Source: Bacteroidales bacterium UBA4345 (GTDB taxonomy: Bacteria; Bacteroidota; Bacteroidia; Bacteroidales; Paludibacteraceae). From it: a stretch of DNA of 43,221 bases. The notes under the pieces were generated by a model that worked only from the letters and a program-made list of their open reading frames with translations, had not been told where the DNA came from and made no database searches. Shown here piece by piece: positions 7,944-16,235 of the stretch. The position numbers and the translations under genes were made by a program. Every line of letters starts with the position of its first letter. Position 1 is the first letter of the stretch. The stretch is taken from positions 2,876-46,096 of the forward strand of contig DGTD01000038.1 of assembly GCA_002396385.1 (NCBI GenBank), in the 5' to 3' direction.

Positions 7944-8440
7944 GGAAGATAACACCCGCCAACGCCAGGCGGAAGGACATGGCGAAGATACTCTACGTGC
8001 AGGGCTACCAGTCGTCGCAAGAGATAGCCGAGAAGCTGTGGTGTGAGGACGGACAGAACCCGCGTAGCAGGGCGAATGCGCTAATCCGCGGCTCTAAGAT
8101 GGTCAACACGTGGATACGCGACGAGGGATGGGACGAACTCCGCACCAGTCTGTCCATTACCCGTGACGCCAATTTAAAGAACCTCTACGCCCAAATTTCC
8201 ACCATAACGAACAACATAGCCAGGCGGCCGCCCGAACAGCGTGTAGCGACGCAGGAAGAGGCTGAGATGCTCGCAAAGCTGGCGGACATCATCAGCAAGC
8301 TGGAGAAAGAGATAGGCATCAGCGAGATCGTGAACACGGGCATGCAGTTCATCGACTGGATAAAGACACACGACATAGGGGCCGCCAAGGAAGTCTGCAC
8401 CTACTGGGACGAGTTCCTGAAGGCGAAAATGACCGGATAA
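7940..8440 (+). CDS. Terminase small subunit-like protein
   Basis: A 166-residue protein directly upstream of the large terminase gene. Residues 1-60 carry an N-terminal DNA-binding helix-turn-helix pattern (AKILYVQGYQSSQEIAEKLW), as in Mu gp27 / DUF1804-type small terminases. A helical oligomerisation region (QEEAEMLAKLADIISKLEKEIG) follows. It probably recognises phage DNA and loads the motor. Translation is coupled to the upstream gene by an ATGA overlap. Confidence 0.7.
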   Translation: MRKITPANARRKDMAKILYVQGYQSSQEIAEKLWCEDGQNPRSRANALIRGSKMVNTWIRDEGWDELRTSLSITRDANLKNLYAQISTITNNIARRPPEQRVATQEEAEMLAKLADIISKLEKEIGISEIVNTGMQFIDWIKTHDIGAAKEVCTYWDEFLKAKMTG

Positions 8441-8456
8441 GGAAAGGAGGTACGAC

Positions 8457-9983
8457 ATGAAGCAGGAGGACCGATTTGCGCTAAAGGAGTGGGAAGCCTA
8501 CAAGAAGACGCTGGCGATGGACGTTGGCGTCGACCTACGCATGCCGCCCGCCGAGCGCCGCAAACTGAGGGCGGAACTGGAGAAGGACCCCATCAGGTGG
8601 ATGCAGTACTTTTTCCCGAGTTATGCCAAATACCCGTTCGCCCAGTTTCACAAGGACTTCATCGGGCGCGTGCTCGAGCATCCGGAATGGTTCGAGGTTA
8701 TAAGCTGGAGCCGAGAGCTGGCGAAGTCCACCGTCACCATGATGCTGGCGCTCTACCTAACGCTCACGGGGCGCAAGAAGAACGTCATCTGCACCAGTGC
8801 GACCGAGAAGGGCGCCATCAAACTGATAACGCCCTACCGCGAGCAGTTGGAGTTCAACAGCGCCATCCGGCTGCTGTATGGCAAGCAACCCACCCTCGGG
8901 CAGTGGAAGGACAACGACTTCAAGGCCGCCTGTGGGGCGTCGTTCATGGCGCTCGGAGCAGGCAACAGCCCACGAGGCACCCGAAACGGAAGCGTGCGCC
9001 CCGACCTTATCATCGTGGACGATTTCGACACGGACGAGGACTGCCGAAACCCCGAGACACTAAACAACAAGTGGGAATGGTGGCAGAGGGCGCTCTACCC
9101 TACCCGTGCGGTCAGCGAGCCCACCACAATCATCTTCTGCGGCAACATCATCGCACAGGACTGCTGTATCAAGCGGGCGGGCGAGGTAGCCGACCACTGG
9201 GACATCGTCAACATACGGGACGAACACGGCCATAGCAGTTGGCCCGAGAAGAACACCGAGGAGCACATCAACCGCATACAGAAGAGCATATCGGCCGCCG
9301 CCTTCCAAGGCGAGTACTACAACAACCCGATCAGCGAGGGACGGATATTCAAGAGCCTGCAGTGGGCGCCCGTTCCTCCGCTGAGTTCGTTCAAGTTCCT
9401 CACCTGCTACGGCGACCCCTCCTACAGCGACAGGAAGAGCAGTAAATCGTCCATGAAGGCGCTAGTCCTTATCGGGCGGATAGGAAATACCACCTACGTG
9501 ATAAAGAGCTTTGTGGCGCACTGTACGAATGCCGAGTTCATCGACGAGTACTTCAAGATCCGTGATTACGTGGGCGGAGCGACCAACGTCTACTACTGGA
9601 TGGAGAACAACAAGCTGCAGGACCCGTTCTTCAGTCAGGTCTTCATGCCGCTGTTGCGTGAGGCTGTTCGGGTTCGTGGCTCGCTGAACATAAGGGGCGA
9701 CGAGACAAAAAAGACCGACAAGGCTACCCGCATCGAGGCGACCCTCGAACCGCTGGTGCGTGAGGGCCGTCTGCTGCTGAACGAAGAGGAGCGGCACTCG
9801 CCCTATATGCAGGAGCTGGAGAACCAGTTCAACCTGTTCGACATGACCCTGCCCTACTGCGCAGACGGTCCCGATGCCGTTGAGGGTGCAGTCGCCATCA
9901 CCGACCGCAAGGAGCGGGAACTGTCGCCAGTTCTGACGACCAGCCTCCGCAGTTTGCGGCAATCGAACCGGACGGGCTGGTAA
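8457..9983 (+). CDS. Terminase large subunit (Mu gp28-like)
   Basis: A 508-residue ATP-driven DNA packaging motor with a nuclease domain. The Walker A-like SRELAKST lies at residues 85-92, Walker B LIIVDDFD at 184-191 with the following acidic residues, and the C-terminal RNase-H-like nuclease starts at CYGDPSYSD (about 318-325), with further acidic residues downstream. Length is normal for the family. A strong Shine-Dalgarno sequence, aaaggagg, lies seven bases before ATG 8457. It is the last gene of the rightward run from 6003 and is followed by a hairpin terminator. Confidence 0.88.
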   Translation: MKQEDRFALKEWEAYKKTLAMDVGVDLRMPPAERRKLRAELEKDPIRWMQYFFPSYAKYPFAQFHKDFIGRVLEHPEWFEVISWSRELAKSTVTMMLALYLTLTGRKKNVICTSATEKGAIKLITPYREQLEFNSAIRLLYGKQPTLGQWKDNDFKAACGASFMALGAGNSPRGTRNGSVRPDLIIVDDFDTDEDCRNPETLNNKWEWWQRALYPTRAVSEPTTIIFCGNIIAQDCCIKRAGEVADHWDIVNIRDEHGHSSWPEKNTEEHINRIQKSISAAAFQGEYYNNPISEGRIFKSLQWAPVPPLSSFKFLTCYGDPSYSDRKSSKSSMKALVLIGRIGNTTYVIKSFVAHCTNAEFIDEYFKIRDYVGGATNVYYWMENNKLQDPFFSQVFMPLLREAVRVRGSLNIRGDETKKTDKATRIEATLEPLVREGRLLLNEEERHSPYMQELENQFNLFDMTLPYCADGPDAVEGAVAITDRKERELSPVLTTSLRSLRQSNRTGW

Positions 9984-10033
9984 TCTATACCGTGCGGCTG
10001 GGATGCCCCGAAGCGCCCAGACGTTACGAAAAA

Positions 10034-10059
10034 GGGGGATGCCGTTTATGGCGTCCCCC
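10034..10059. terminator. Bidirectional terminator after terminase and lysis genes
   Basis: The stem gggggatgcc / ggcgtccccc has 10 pairs with one G-U and a 6-nt loop. A short T run follows on the forward strand and a longer one on the reverse strand. It lies between convergent transcripts. Confidence 0.8.
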
Positions 10060-10065
10060 TTTGCT

Positions 10066-10554
10066 CTATCTGTTTCTCGTAAACCACCAGCCGAAGCCGA
10101 CCAGCAACATGGCCACTAGCAGCCACCACCATGGCGGTGAGGTGGAGGTGGTCTTCGCTGTTTCCGAGCGCGCCACCGAGGCGGAATCGCTTGCGAGGCT
10201 GTCAGAACGCACCCGCACGGCGGTAGCCTCCGCCTTGGTTTCGCCCTTCCTTACCTCCTTCTTGCGCACCAGCGCGCGCGCCACCGTCTTCACCGGCTGT
10301 CGGGAAACCGCCGTGGCGGTGTCAATAACGAAATAGGGATAGAAGTCGGTGCGTGTGAACACCACCTCTGTGTCAGTCAGCCGGGTCGTGTCAACCAGGT
10401 ACTCGATTACAGTGCTGTCCTTCTCGAACACGTTCTCCGACTTGTGCGTGTCGGTCGCCAGTTCCTCCTTCACGAGCTTCGCCCGAGAGGCGCACGAGTA
10501 GAACAGACACAGGCAGGCCGCCAGAACGGCCGCTATCAGCAAAATCCTCCTCAT
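10066..10554 (-). CDS. Phage lysis-associated lipoprotein with C-terminal membrane anchor (spanin-like)
   Basis: A 162-residue protein. ATG 10554 is chosen because it overlaps the upstream stop as ATGA; the frame itself extends 8 codons further. An N-terminal lipoprotein signal (MRRILLIAAVLAACLCLFYSC) ends at a lipobox cysteine. The middle is charged (VRKKEVRKGETKAEA), and a C-terminal hydrophobic segment (PPWWWLLVAMLLVGFGWWF) is followed by basic residues. A lipid anchor plus a transmembrane helix in one protein would suit a unimolecular spanin bridging both membranes. That role is inferred from topology and from the adjacent holin. Confidence 0.6.
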   Translation of the reverse strand: MRRILLIAAVLAACLCLFYSCASRAKLVKEELATDTHKSENVFEKDSTVIEYLVDTTRLTDTEVVFTRTDFYPYFVIDTATAVSRQPVKTVARALVRKKEVRKGETKAEATAVRVRSDSLASDSASVARSETAKTTSTSPPWWWLLVAMLLVGFGWWFTRNR

Positions 10555-10967
10555 GACGTAATCTTTAGCGTTACACATTCATTTCTCCTTAGCGCGGCAT
10601 GTACGAGCCCGAAAAGGCGGTCCTCGCACTTCCTAGCCAGCGACAGCCAGCCGATGCGGTCGTTGATGCCCGTCAGGACACACCCCTGCGTGTCTTTCAC
10701 GCTGTTACCAGCATGGAATAAGATATAGCGCTCGTTGAAGGCCTTATCGCCATCACGGGTTACCCAGAGCACGATGCGCCGGAACTTAGGCGAGTAGCGC
10801 TCCTTTATCGTGTACACACCCGCGGGTATGCGGTTGCCCTTGTCGCCCTCTGCCGTTCTGACGGGCAGTTCCATCGAGTTGCAGACGAACTCGCCATTGG
10901 CGAGGATCCGCCCAATCGTGTAGTCCTTTTTTGACCAGTTTCTTGTTAGCAGTATCTGCATAGTCAT
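10551..10967 (-). CDS. DUF5675-like phage protein, possible L,D-transpeptidase-fold lysis enzyme
   Basis: A 138-residue protein in the lysis operon, lacking a signal peptide. The pattern IPAGVYTI (residues 48-54) followed by HAGN (H85) and TQGC (C96) resembles the His...Gly-Cys active-site motif of YkuD-type L,D-transpeptidases and fits the phage-associated DUF5675 family. A role on peptidoglycan, as endolysin or wall modifier, is inferred; no classical lysozyme or amidase gene is visible elsewhere in the window. Start and stop both overlap neighbours as ATGA, so the three genes are translationally coupled. Confidence 0.6.
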   Translation of the reverse strand: MTMQILLTRNWSKKDYTIGRILANGEFVCNSMELPVRTAEGDKGNRIPAGVYTIKERYSPKFRRIVLWVTRDGDKAFNERYILFHAGNSVKDTQGCVLTGINDRIGWLSLARKCEDRLFGLVHAALRRNECVTLKITS

Positions 10968-11428
10968 TCGCCCTTCAGGGCGTCTTCTAGGTCTGTTTTG
11001 TCCATGCTTATCTTTTCAGCCACCTCCGAGATGATAAGCTTCTTAATCAGTCCGAACACCTTAATGCCCGGGAAAGCGATAGAGAGGTTGGCGATAATAG
11101 AGAGCGCCTCACTGACGATAATGACCGAAGTGTAGGCGCGGGTGATCCACATGTTGTCTATCTCGAGCGTCTTGTCGATTGTGGCGAACAGTAGGAACAG
11201 CCCGATGTAGACTGCCGACTTCGTGATGAAGTCGAAAATACGGCACGACAGCAAGCCCTTGCCTGCTCTCAGACTGCGAATAATGCCGCACAGGAAGTCG
11301 GCAAAAGCGGCAAAAAGGATGAACACGACCAAATCCTTAGAATCGCCTAAGAAGGTCGCCAGAAGGGCGAGTAGCGTGGCCACCCAGCCCGACACATGTG
11401 AGTAAATGTTTGCGAGTTTTTCCAGCAT
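10964..11428 (-). CDS. Phage holin (phage_holin_4 type)
   Basis: A 154-residue membrane protein expected to form pores that release the lytic enzyme. The frame extends upstream into the gp36-like gene; ATG 11428 is chosen because it gives the usual holin start (MLEKLANIYSHVSGWVATLLALLATF would begin the first membrane segment). Further hydrophobic segments are at DLVVFILFAAFADFLCGII, AVYIGLFLLFATI and the region around SVIIVSEALSIIANL. FADFLCGI is typical of the family. The stop overlaps the endolysin-like gene's start as ATGA. Confidence 0.75.
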   Translation of the reverse strand: MLEKLANIYSHVSGWVATLLALLATFLGDSKDLVVFILFAAFADFLCGIIRSLRAGKGLLSCRIFDFITKSAVYIGLFLLFATIDKTLEIDNMWITRAYTSVIIVSEALSIIANLSIAFPGIKVFGLIKKLIISEVAEKISMDKTDLEDALKGE

Positions 11429-11447
11429 GGTTTTATGTTTTGTTTGG

Positions 11448-11873
11448 TTAATAATGCGGGTCGTGCATAGGGTTTGAGTGGATGTAGAAGTTCGAGTTCT
11501 TCCGCTGGTCGTACGCAGGCAACTGGTCGGCATCAGCAATGGATATTTTGCCCGCCGACACCTGCCTCAGCCACTCCATCGCCCGGTCGTATCGGTCTTG
11601 CCTGACTTTGCTCATTTTGTAAGGGTTGTGCAAACAGAACAGATGGTATACGGCTATGTCCTTCGCATACATCAGGATGAGCGTATTCCGCTCACTGCCC
11701 CTGCGGGCAAAAATGGCGTCCGTGTCGTAGCGTCCCGACAGGTAACCCTTCATCTCTGCAATCGCATCGTTCTCGCACTGTTCAATGACGGCCTCGTCGT
11801 TTCTGACCAGCGCGTCAAGAATCTCGGCGTGTATGGTGGAGTCGTAATCCCCTAATTCTATAAAGTCGCTCAT
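11448..11873 (-). CDS. Mu gp36-like (DUF1320) head-tail connector protein
   Basis: A 141-residue protein with the DUF1320 pattern: helical N-terminus (AEILDALVRNDEAVIEQCENDAIAEMKGYLSGRYD), then MYAKDIAVYHLF and KVRQDRYDRAMEWL. Mu gp36 belongs to this family and is thought to connect head and tail. Here it is the first gene of a reverse-strand operon that continues into the holin and lysis genes, away from the other head genes, which is unusual. Confidence 0.72.
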   Translation of the reverse strand: MSDFIELGDYDSTIHAEILDALVRNDEAVIEQCENDAIAEMKGYLSGRYDTDAIFARRGSERNTLILMYAKDIAVYHLFCLHNPYKMSKVRQDRYDRAMEWLRQVSAGKISIADADQLPAYDQRKNSNFYIHSNPMHDPHY

Positions 11874-11960
11874 AGTGTTAACAATTAATTTCTTGGCTAT
11901 TTCTTTGTAAATATATAGGATTTAGTCTAAATTAGTGTAAAATTTCTTAGATATATTTCT
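11874..11960. promoter_or_regulatory. Divergent promoter region between lysis operon and head genes
   Basis: An 87-bp AT-rich gap separates the divergent gp36-like and prohead protease genes and must hold promoters for both operons. On the forward strand, GTAAAATTTCTTAGATAT (11937-11954) closely resembles GTAAATTCGTAGATAT (5976-5991) before the other rightward late operon, suggesting a shared late promoter element. Confidence 0.5.
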
Positions 11961-12980
11961 ATGATTAAGGCACTATTATACGGAAGTATCGGATACGAGG
12001 TAGAGGCCCGTGACGTGGTTGAGTACCTCGACGCGCACAAAGACGAAGACGTCGAGCTCCACATCAACTCGCCAGGCGGTAGCGTGTTCGAGGCTATCGC
12101 CATGCGCACCGCCATCATGGCGCACAAGCGCATCACCCTTGTGGTGGATGCCATTGCGGCAAGTGCGGCGGCTATTATCAGCCTGTGCGGCAAGCCGCTG
12201 AAGATGGCAGACTATAGCCGCCTTATGTTGCACAGCGCATCGAGCTACGCATCGGGCAACAAGAAGCAGATGCAAGAGGAGATAGCCATGCTGGAGAGCA
12301 TCGACAACGACCTCGCCAGTATGATTGCCGACAAATTTGGGAAAGAAAAGGACGAGATACTCGCCACCTATTTCGACGGCTCCGACCACTGGTTAGACCG
12401 TGACGAGTGCATCAAGATGGGGCTGGCGGAGAAGTACGAGCCCGAAGGCGAGACGCAGAACGCGCACACCGCAGTGGTGTGGGACTGCATCAACTTCAAG
12501 CAGGCAAAAATGAACAATAACAATAAAAAGCAAAAGAACATGGATTTGACCAAATTCCAAGCTGTCGGGGCATTCAAGGAGTGCACGACAGAAGAGCAGA
12601 TTGTCGACACCGCCACCCGACTGGCGGACGAGTTGGCCAATGCGCAGGCTTCTGCCACCGCCAAGGACGCACGCATAGCGGAATTGGAGGCAGAGGTTGC
12701 CGCATTCGAGGCCGAAAAGCAGAAGGCACAGGACGACGCTGACGAGAAGGTCATTGCCGACGCTGTCGAGGCGGGCAAGATCACCAGCGAACAGGCCGAC
12801 ATCTACCGCGCCATGCTGAAGACCGACCGAGAGAACGCCCTAAAGATGCTAGACACCGTCAAGGCGCAACCCGAACCAAAGAAGGTGACCGACTACATCA
12901 AGGGTGAGGGCGGAAACGGAGAGCCGAAGAAGTCCTACTTCGAGGAACAGATGGAGCGCATTCGCAAACAGAATCAATAA
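11961..12980 (+). CDS. ClpP-like prohead protease fused to scaffold domain
   Basis: A 339-residue protein. Residues 1-175 are an S14/ClpP-type serine protease: NSPGG at 36-40, the nucleophile in AIAAS (S68) and the histidine in MLHSAS (H91). A hydrophilic coiled coil (TAKDARIAELEAEVAAFEAEKQKAQDD) and a basic C-terminus follow, which is the usual layout for a protease with a built-in capsid scaffold. In-frame ATGs at 12510 and 12541, after a Lys/Asn-rich linker, could yield a separate scaffold, as in lambda C/Nu3. It directly precedes the major capsid gene. Confidence 0.8.
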   Translation: MIKALLYGSIGYEVEARDVVEYLDAHKDEDVELHINSPGGSVFEAIAMRTAIMAHKRITLVVDAIAASAAAIISLCGKPLKMADYSRLMLHSASSYASGNKKQMQEEIAMLESIDNDLASMIADKFGKEKDEILATYFDGSDHWLDRDECIKMGLAEKYEPEGETQNAHTAVVWDCINFKQAKMNNNNKKQKNMDLTKFQAVGAFKECTTEEQIVDTATRLADELANAQASATAKDARIAELEAEVAAFEAEKQKAQDDADEKVIADAVEAGKITSEQADIYRAMLKTDRENALKMLDTVKAQPEPKKVTDYIKGEGGNGEPKKSYFEEQMERIRKQNQ

Positions 12981-12999
12981 CTAAAAACAGAGTAAGATT

Positions 13000-14172
13000 A
13001 TGGCAATTAACATTACCACCGCATTCCCTGGCGAGTTCTTGGATAAGATCTTGACCAAGGCAACCATCGGCAACGAGCTGGTTGAATCGAACCTCATCCA
13101 CGTAGAGATGAACGTGTTGAAGCGCCTCTATTTCGGCAAGCTGTTGGCGACTGACATGCTGCAGCACCGTGTCGAGATGCCAACCGCTGATACCGCAAAA
13201 GGCAACCTCAACTATGCCGAAAACTACGTTGAGCCTAAGGACGTGATGGCCTACACCCGTTACAACCCTAGAACGTTCGAGAGCATTTGGCGCAAGTGGC
13301 AGCCTACCGGCCCGATGGCAAACGAGACCTGGGGACCAAAAGCGCAGGCCGACTTCTTGTCTGTCTTCGCTGACAAGGTGGCCGAAGAGGTCGGCTACCA
13401 GATGATTAACGGCATCTATTCGGAATCGACCGACGGCTTGTACTTCGATGGCATCGTGACCCGCATTCTCGCAAATGCGAGCGTCCTCACTGCAGGAGCG
13501 GGTGAAACCACCTACGCCAAGAAGTTCAAGGCCATGCTGTCGAAGTTCGACAAGGCCGCACGCAAGAAGAAGAACTTGAAGTTCATCACCAGCATCGACG
13601 ACTGCGACAACTACGACGAGGAGTTGAAGCTGAACACCTATAAGAACGGAGACCTGACCATCCAGCAGAAGCTTGCCTACAACGGTATCCCTGTTGTGGG
13701 TCTGGCGCAGTGGCCAAAGGGTCTCATCGTTCTCACCCTTGCCGACTCGTCACTCGAGTCTAACTTCTACGCCGGTTGTGCTTGGCAGACCGACGATACC
13801 TTCATCAAAGAGGGGTTGGTTCAGGAGGACGGCGAACAGCACTTTATCAAGATGCTCATGAAGTTCGACACGCAGATTGCACTGCCCGAGTACGTCGTGG
13901 TATGCGACGAGCGTGAGGCAACCGCCACCACCGTGACTGAGAACGTCATCGCCGTGGGCAACTACGTTAACAGCCTGGAGCAGGGCACCCTTGCGGCCAA
14001 TGCGACCTACACGTTCGCAACCACCGGCGCGGGTCTGCTGAAGGGCGCTTCTGTCTACGTGAAGAACGCCACCACCGGCAACTACAAGATCACCATCGGC
14101 ACCAAGGTTCTGGCAAAAGGAGAGAGCGCAACCTTCTACTACGACGGCACCGCCTGGCGCGAAAAGGCATAA
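13000..14172 (+). CDS. Major capsid protein (HK97-type)
   Basis: A 390-residue protein 19 bases after the protease/scaffold gene, the expected place for the major head protein. The mixed alpha/beta pattern, including an A-domain-like stretch (LKFITSIDDCDNYDEEL ... YNGIPVVGLAQWP), fits HK97-fold capsid proteins of Bacteroidetes phages. The C-terminal 80 residues (from about ATATTVTENVIAVGNYV) look like an extra small beta-domain ending in YYDGTAWREKA, possibly a surface decoration domain. It would assemble into the prohead on the scaffold. Confidence 0.8.
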   Translation: MAINITTAFPGEFLDKILTKATIGNELVESNLIHVEMNVLKRLYFGKLLATDMLQHRVEMPTADTAKGNLNYAENYVEPKDVMAYTRYNPRTFESIWRKWQPTGPMANETWGPKAQADFLSVFADKVAEEVGYQMINGIYSESTDGLYFDGIVTRILANASVLTAGAGETTYAKKFKAMLSKFDKAARKKKNLKFITSIDDCDNYDEELKLNTYKNGDLTIQQKLAYNGIPVVGLAQWPKGLIVLTLADSSLESNFYAGCAWQTDDTFIKEGLVQEDGEQHFIKMLMKFDTQIALPEYVVVCDEREATATTVTENVIAVGNYVNSLEQGTLAANATYTFATTGAGLLKGASVYVKNATTGNYKITIGTKVLAKGESATFYYDGTAWREKA

Positions 14173-14190
14173 GCACTGCTTCATGAAGGT

Positions 14191-14206
14191 AGCCCCGCAA
14201 GGGGAG
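14191..14206 (+). other. Small GNRA-loop hairpin between capsid and sheath genes
   Basis: The sequence cccc-gcaa-gggg (14193-14204) forms a short hairpin with a GCAA tetraloop in the 76-bp gap after the capsid gene, with no T run. It may stabilise the abundant capsid mRNA 3' end. Functional evidence is weak. Confidence 0.35.
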
Positions 14207-14248
14207 GGATAGGGGTCGGTATTATTTAACAACAAAACAAGGTAAACA

Positions 14249-15406
14249 ATGACATCATTACTTCCATACGTGAAAATAGCGTTCCAGAACGGAGCGCTCG
14301 GCATCACAGAGCCAACAGCGGACGGAATCTGCGGTCTTGTTCCCGATGGGGCGGTGGTCATCAACGCCTACACCGATAACAACGGGGCGGCGTACCTCAT
14401 CACCAGCCTTGCGTGTGTGACCAAGACGGGCACGGACGCACTGACCTACGAGATGATCCGCGAGTTCTTCGAGGAAGCGGGAGAGGGTTCGTACCTGTGG
14501 GTGCTCAACGCCAAGCCGACCACCAGTGCGGCGGGCGTCACCAGCCTGCAGAACCTGAGTAATGGCGCCTGCCGTACCATCGGTGTGGTGACACCTATTA
14601 CAGCGGCTAACCTGGACACCGATGTGGAGGCACTCAACGAAGCCGCCGAGGGTCTCGTAGACGACCTCTACGCACCCGTCCTCGTAGTAGCCGGAACACC
14701 GGCACCGTCCACCATCGGCAGTGCCGAGAACCTCACACTGCTCGACAGTAACCGCGTAGCAGTCGTCTGCGGTAACGAAGTGACAGGCGATGCCACCATC
14801 GACGCATTGCTCGACGATGCGGGCGCAGTCGGTTTGTTGCTCGGACGCATCGCACACAATGCCGTCCAGACTTCGGTAGCCCGTGTGTCTGATGGAGCCA
14901 TCAAGGCCCGCAACATGGCGCTGGGCACTTCGCCTATCAATAACGCCAACGCCGCCACCCTGCACGGCAAGGGGTACATCACCCCACGCACTTGGACGGG
15001 CAAGGCGGGGTTCTACTGGTCGGGCGACGCACTCGCCACCGCCACAACGGACGACTACGGCATGATACCACGCCGCAGAACCATCGACAAGGCCTTCCGC
15101 ATTGCCTACAAGACACTCGTCGAAGAGGTGGGCATGGAGATACCAGTATCGTCGACAGGCGGCATCCCTAACGGTACCGCCAAGGCCATAGAGGCTATGG
15201 TAGAGACCGCAATAGAACAGGGCATGACCAATCAGGGCAACCTCGGAACCGATCCGGACGACGACACCGACAAGGGCGTCATCGCTTCGGTTGATCCTGA
15301 CCAGAACGTGGTAGCGACTAACAAGATTGAAGTCAGTCTGCGGGTTAAGCCTTACGGCTATGCCTACTACATCGACGTGAACCTCTCGTTCTTCACAACC
15401 AATTAA
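14249..15406 (+). CDS. Contractile tail sheath protein (DUF2586-like)
   Basis: A 385-residue sheath protein that surrounds the tail tube and contracts at infection; it defines the phage as a myovirus type. The pattern FEEAGEGSYLWVLN, then VLVVAGTPAPSTI and the C-terminal region RTIDKAFRIAYKTLVEE ... YYIDVNLSFF, fits the DUF2586 sheath family of Bacteroidetes phages. It lies between the capsid and tube genes, as expected. Confidence 0.75.
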   Translation: MTSLLPYVKIAFQNGALGITEPTADGICGLVPDGAVVINAYTDNNGAAYLITSLACVTKTGTDALTYEMIREFFEEAGEGSYLWVLNAKPTTSAAGVTSLQNLSNGACRTIGVVTPITAANLDTDVEALNEAAEGLVDDLYAPVLVVAGTPAPSTIGSAENLTLLDSNRVAVVCGNEVTGDATIDALLDDAGAVGLLLGRIAHNAVQTSVARVSDGAIKARNMALGTSPINNANAATLHGKGYITPRTWTGKAGFYWSGDALATATTDDYGMIPRRRTIDKAFRIAYKTLVEEVGMEIPVSSTGGIPNGTAKAIEAMVETAIEQGMTNQGNLGTDPDDDTDKGVIASVDPDQNVVATNKIEVSLRVKPYGYAYYIDVNLSFFTTN

Positions 15407-15423
15407 CATAGGAGGACCCAATT

Positions 15424-15858
15424 ATGCAAGACTTGGAATTAAAGAGCTTCAGCTCTAGACAATACGAGTTCAGCTCGCTGAACGTGCTGGTAGGCGGCAA
15501 GCCTATCATCGGACTGCTCGGGCTCTCCTACAAGGTCAGCCAGGACAAGAAAGCCATCTACGGCAAGGGCAATCTGCCCATCGCTATCCAGAAGGGCAAC
15601 ATCTCGACAGAAGGCACCCTCAAAGTGCTGCAGAGCGAGCTGGAAACCCTCGTAAAGGCAGGCGGGAAGAACGGACTGCTCGGGCTGGAAGTCGACATCG
15701 TGGCCGAATACGGCAACCCGTCGCAAGGCGACATGCCCAAGGTCGACATCCTCCGAGGCGTACAGTTCACCGAAGAGCCGAGAGAACTGAACCAGGGCGA
15801 CACCAACATGGAGATAGAACTGCCGTTCATCTCCCTGCGCATCGACCGGAAAATATAG
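15424..15858 (+). CDS. Tail tube protein
   Basis: A 144-residue beta-rich protein directly after the sheath gene, the usual tube position in contractile phages (Mu gpM). The pattern LVGGKPIIGLLGLSYKVSQDKKAIYG, then GTLKVLQSELETL and DILRGVQFTEEP, fits small tube proteins that stack as hexameric rings. A Shine-Dalgarno aggagg (15411-15416) precedes ATG 15424. A hairpin terminator follows, so it may be produced in excess over the genes downstream. Confidence 0.7.
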   Translation: MQDLELKSFSSRQYEFSSLNVLVGGKPIIGLLGLSYKVSQDKKAIYGKGNLPIAIQKGNISTEGTLKVLQSELETLVKAGGKNGLLGLEVDIVAEYGNPSQGDMPKVDILRGVQFTEEPRELNQGDTNMEIELPFISLRIDRKI

Positions 15859-15884
15859 CCCATACTTTTCCTTTATCATTTCTT

Positions 15885-15919
15885 AGGGGCCGGCTGGCAT
15901 ATACGGCCGACCCCTTTTT
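15885..15919 (+). terminator. Intra-operon terminator after the tail tube gene
   Basis: The stem aggggccggc / gccgacccct has 9 pairs and one C-A mismatch around an 11-nt loop and is followed by a T run. It probably reduces read-through into the chaperone and tape measure genes, which are needed in smaller amounts. Confidence 0.65.
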
Positions 15920-15947
15920 ATAATTATAACCCAAAACAGCAAGAACC

Positions 15948-16235
15948 ATGGAGCAGAAACAAATTGAAGAATGGAAGCAACAGCACGGCAAGGTATTCGA
16001 ATGCAGTGCGGACGGTGAGACCGCCTACTTCCGCAAACCAACACGCACAGAGCTCAGCTACGCGCTTGCACTGCAGGCCAATAACAAGAGCATCGAGATG
16101 ATCGAACACATACTGAAGTCGTGCTATCTGGGCGGCTCGAGGGTGTTCCTCGACGACACCGACTACATGCTTGGCGCTGCCGACCTCGTGAACAGCCTTG
16201 TGCAGGTTAAGCATGTTGAAGTAAAAAACTTATAG
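15948..16235 (+). CDS. Tail assembly chaperone, short form (lambda G-like)
   Basis: A 95-residue, mostly helical protein (MEQKQIEEWKQQHGKVFEC...) between the tube and tape measure genes, where tail assembly chaperones lie. Near its end the message reads GTA AAA AAC TTA TAG, which contains the -1 slippery heptamer A AAA AAC (16223-16229). A second frame overlaps downstream and lacks a start. This is the classical G/GT arrangement: most ribosomes make this short form and a fraction shift to a longer one. Chaperones of this type coat the tape measure during tail assembly. Confidence 0.78.
   Translation: MEQKQIEEWKQQHGKVFECSADGETAYFRKPTRTELSYALALQANNKSIEMIEHILKSCYLGGSRVFLDDTDYMLGAADLVNSLVQVKHVEVKNL
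16223..16229 (+). promoter_or_regulatory. Programmed -1 frameshift site A AAA AAC
   Basis: A canonical X XXY YYZ heptamer in register with the upstream frame. A -1 slip moves ribosomes into the open frame 16229-16402. It lies two codons before the stop of the short chaperone. Confidence 0.75.

Noticed and set aside
14258..15421. Long open frame on the reverse strand opposite the sheath gene (387 codons)
   Set aside because: It is a shadow of GC-rich codon use; the forward frame has clear sheath features, and the reverse product is Cys/His/Arg-rich without recognisable domains.
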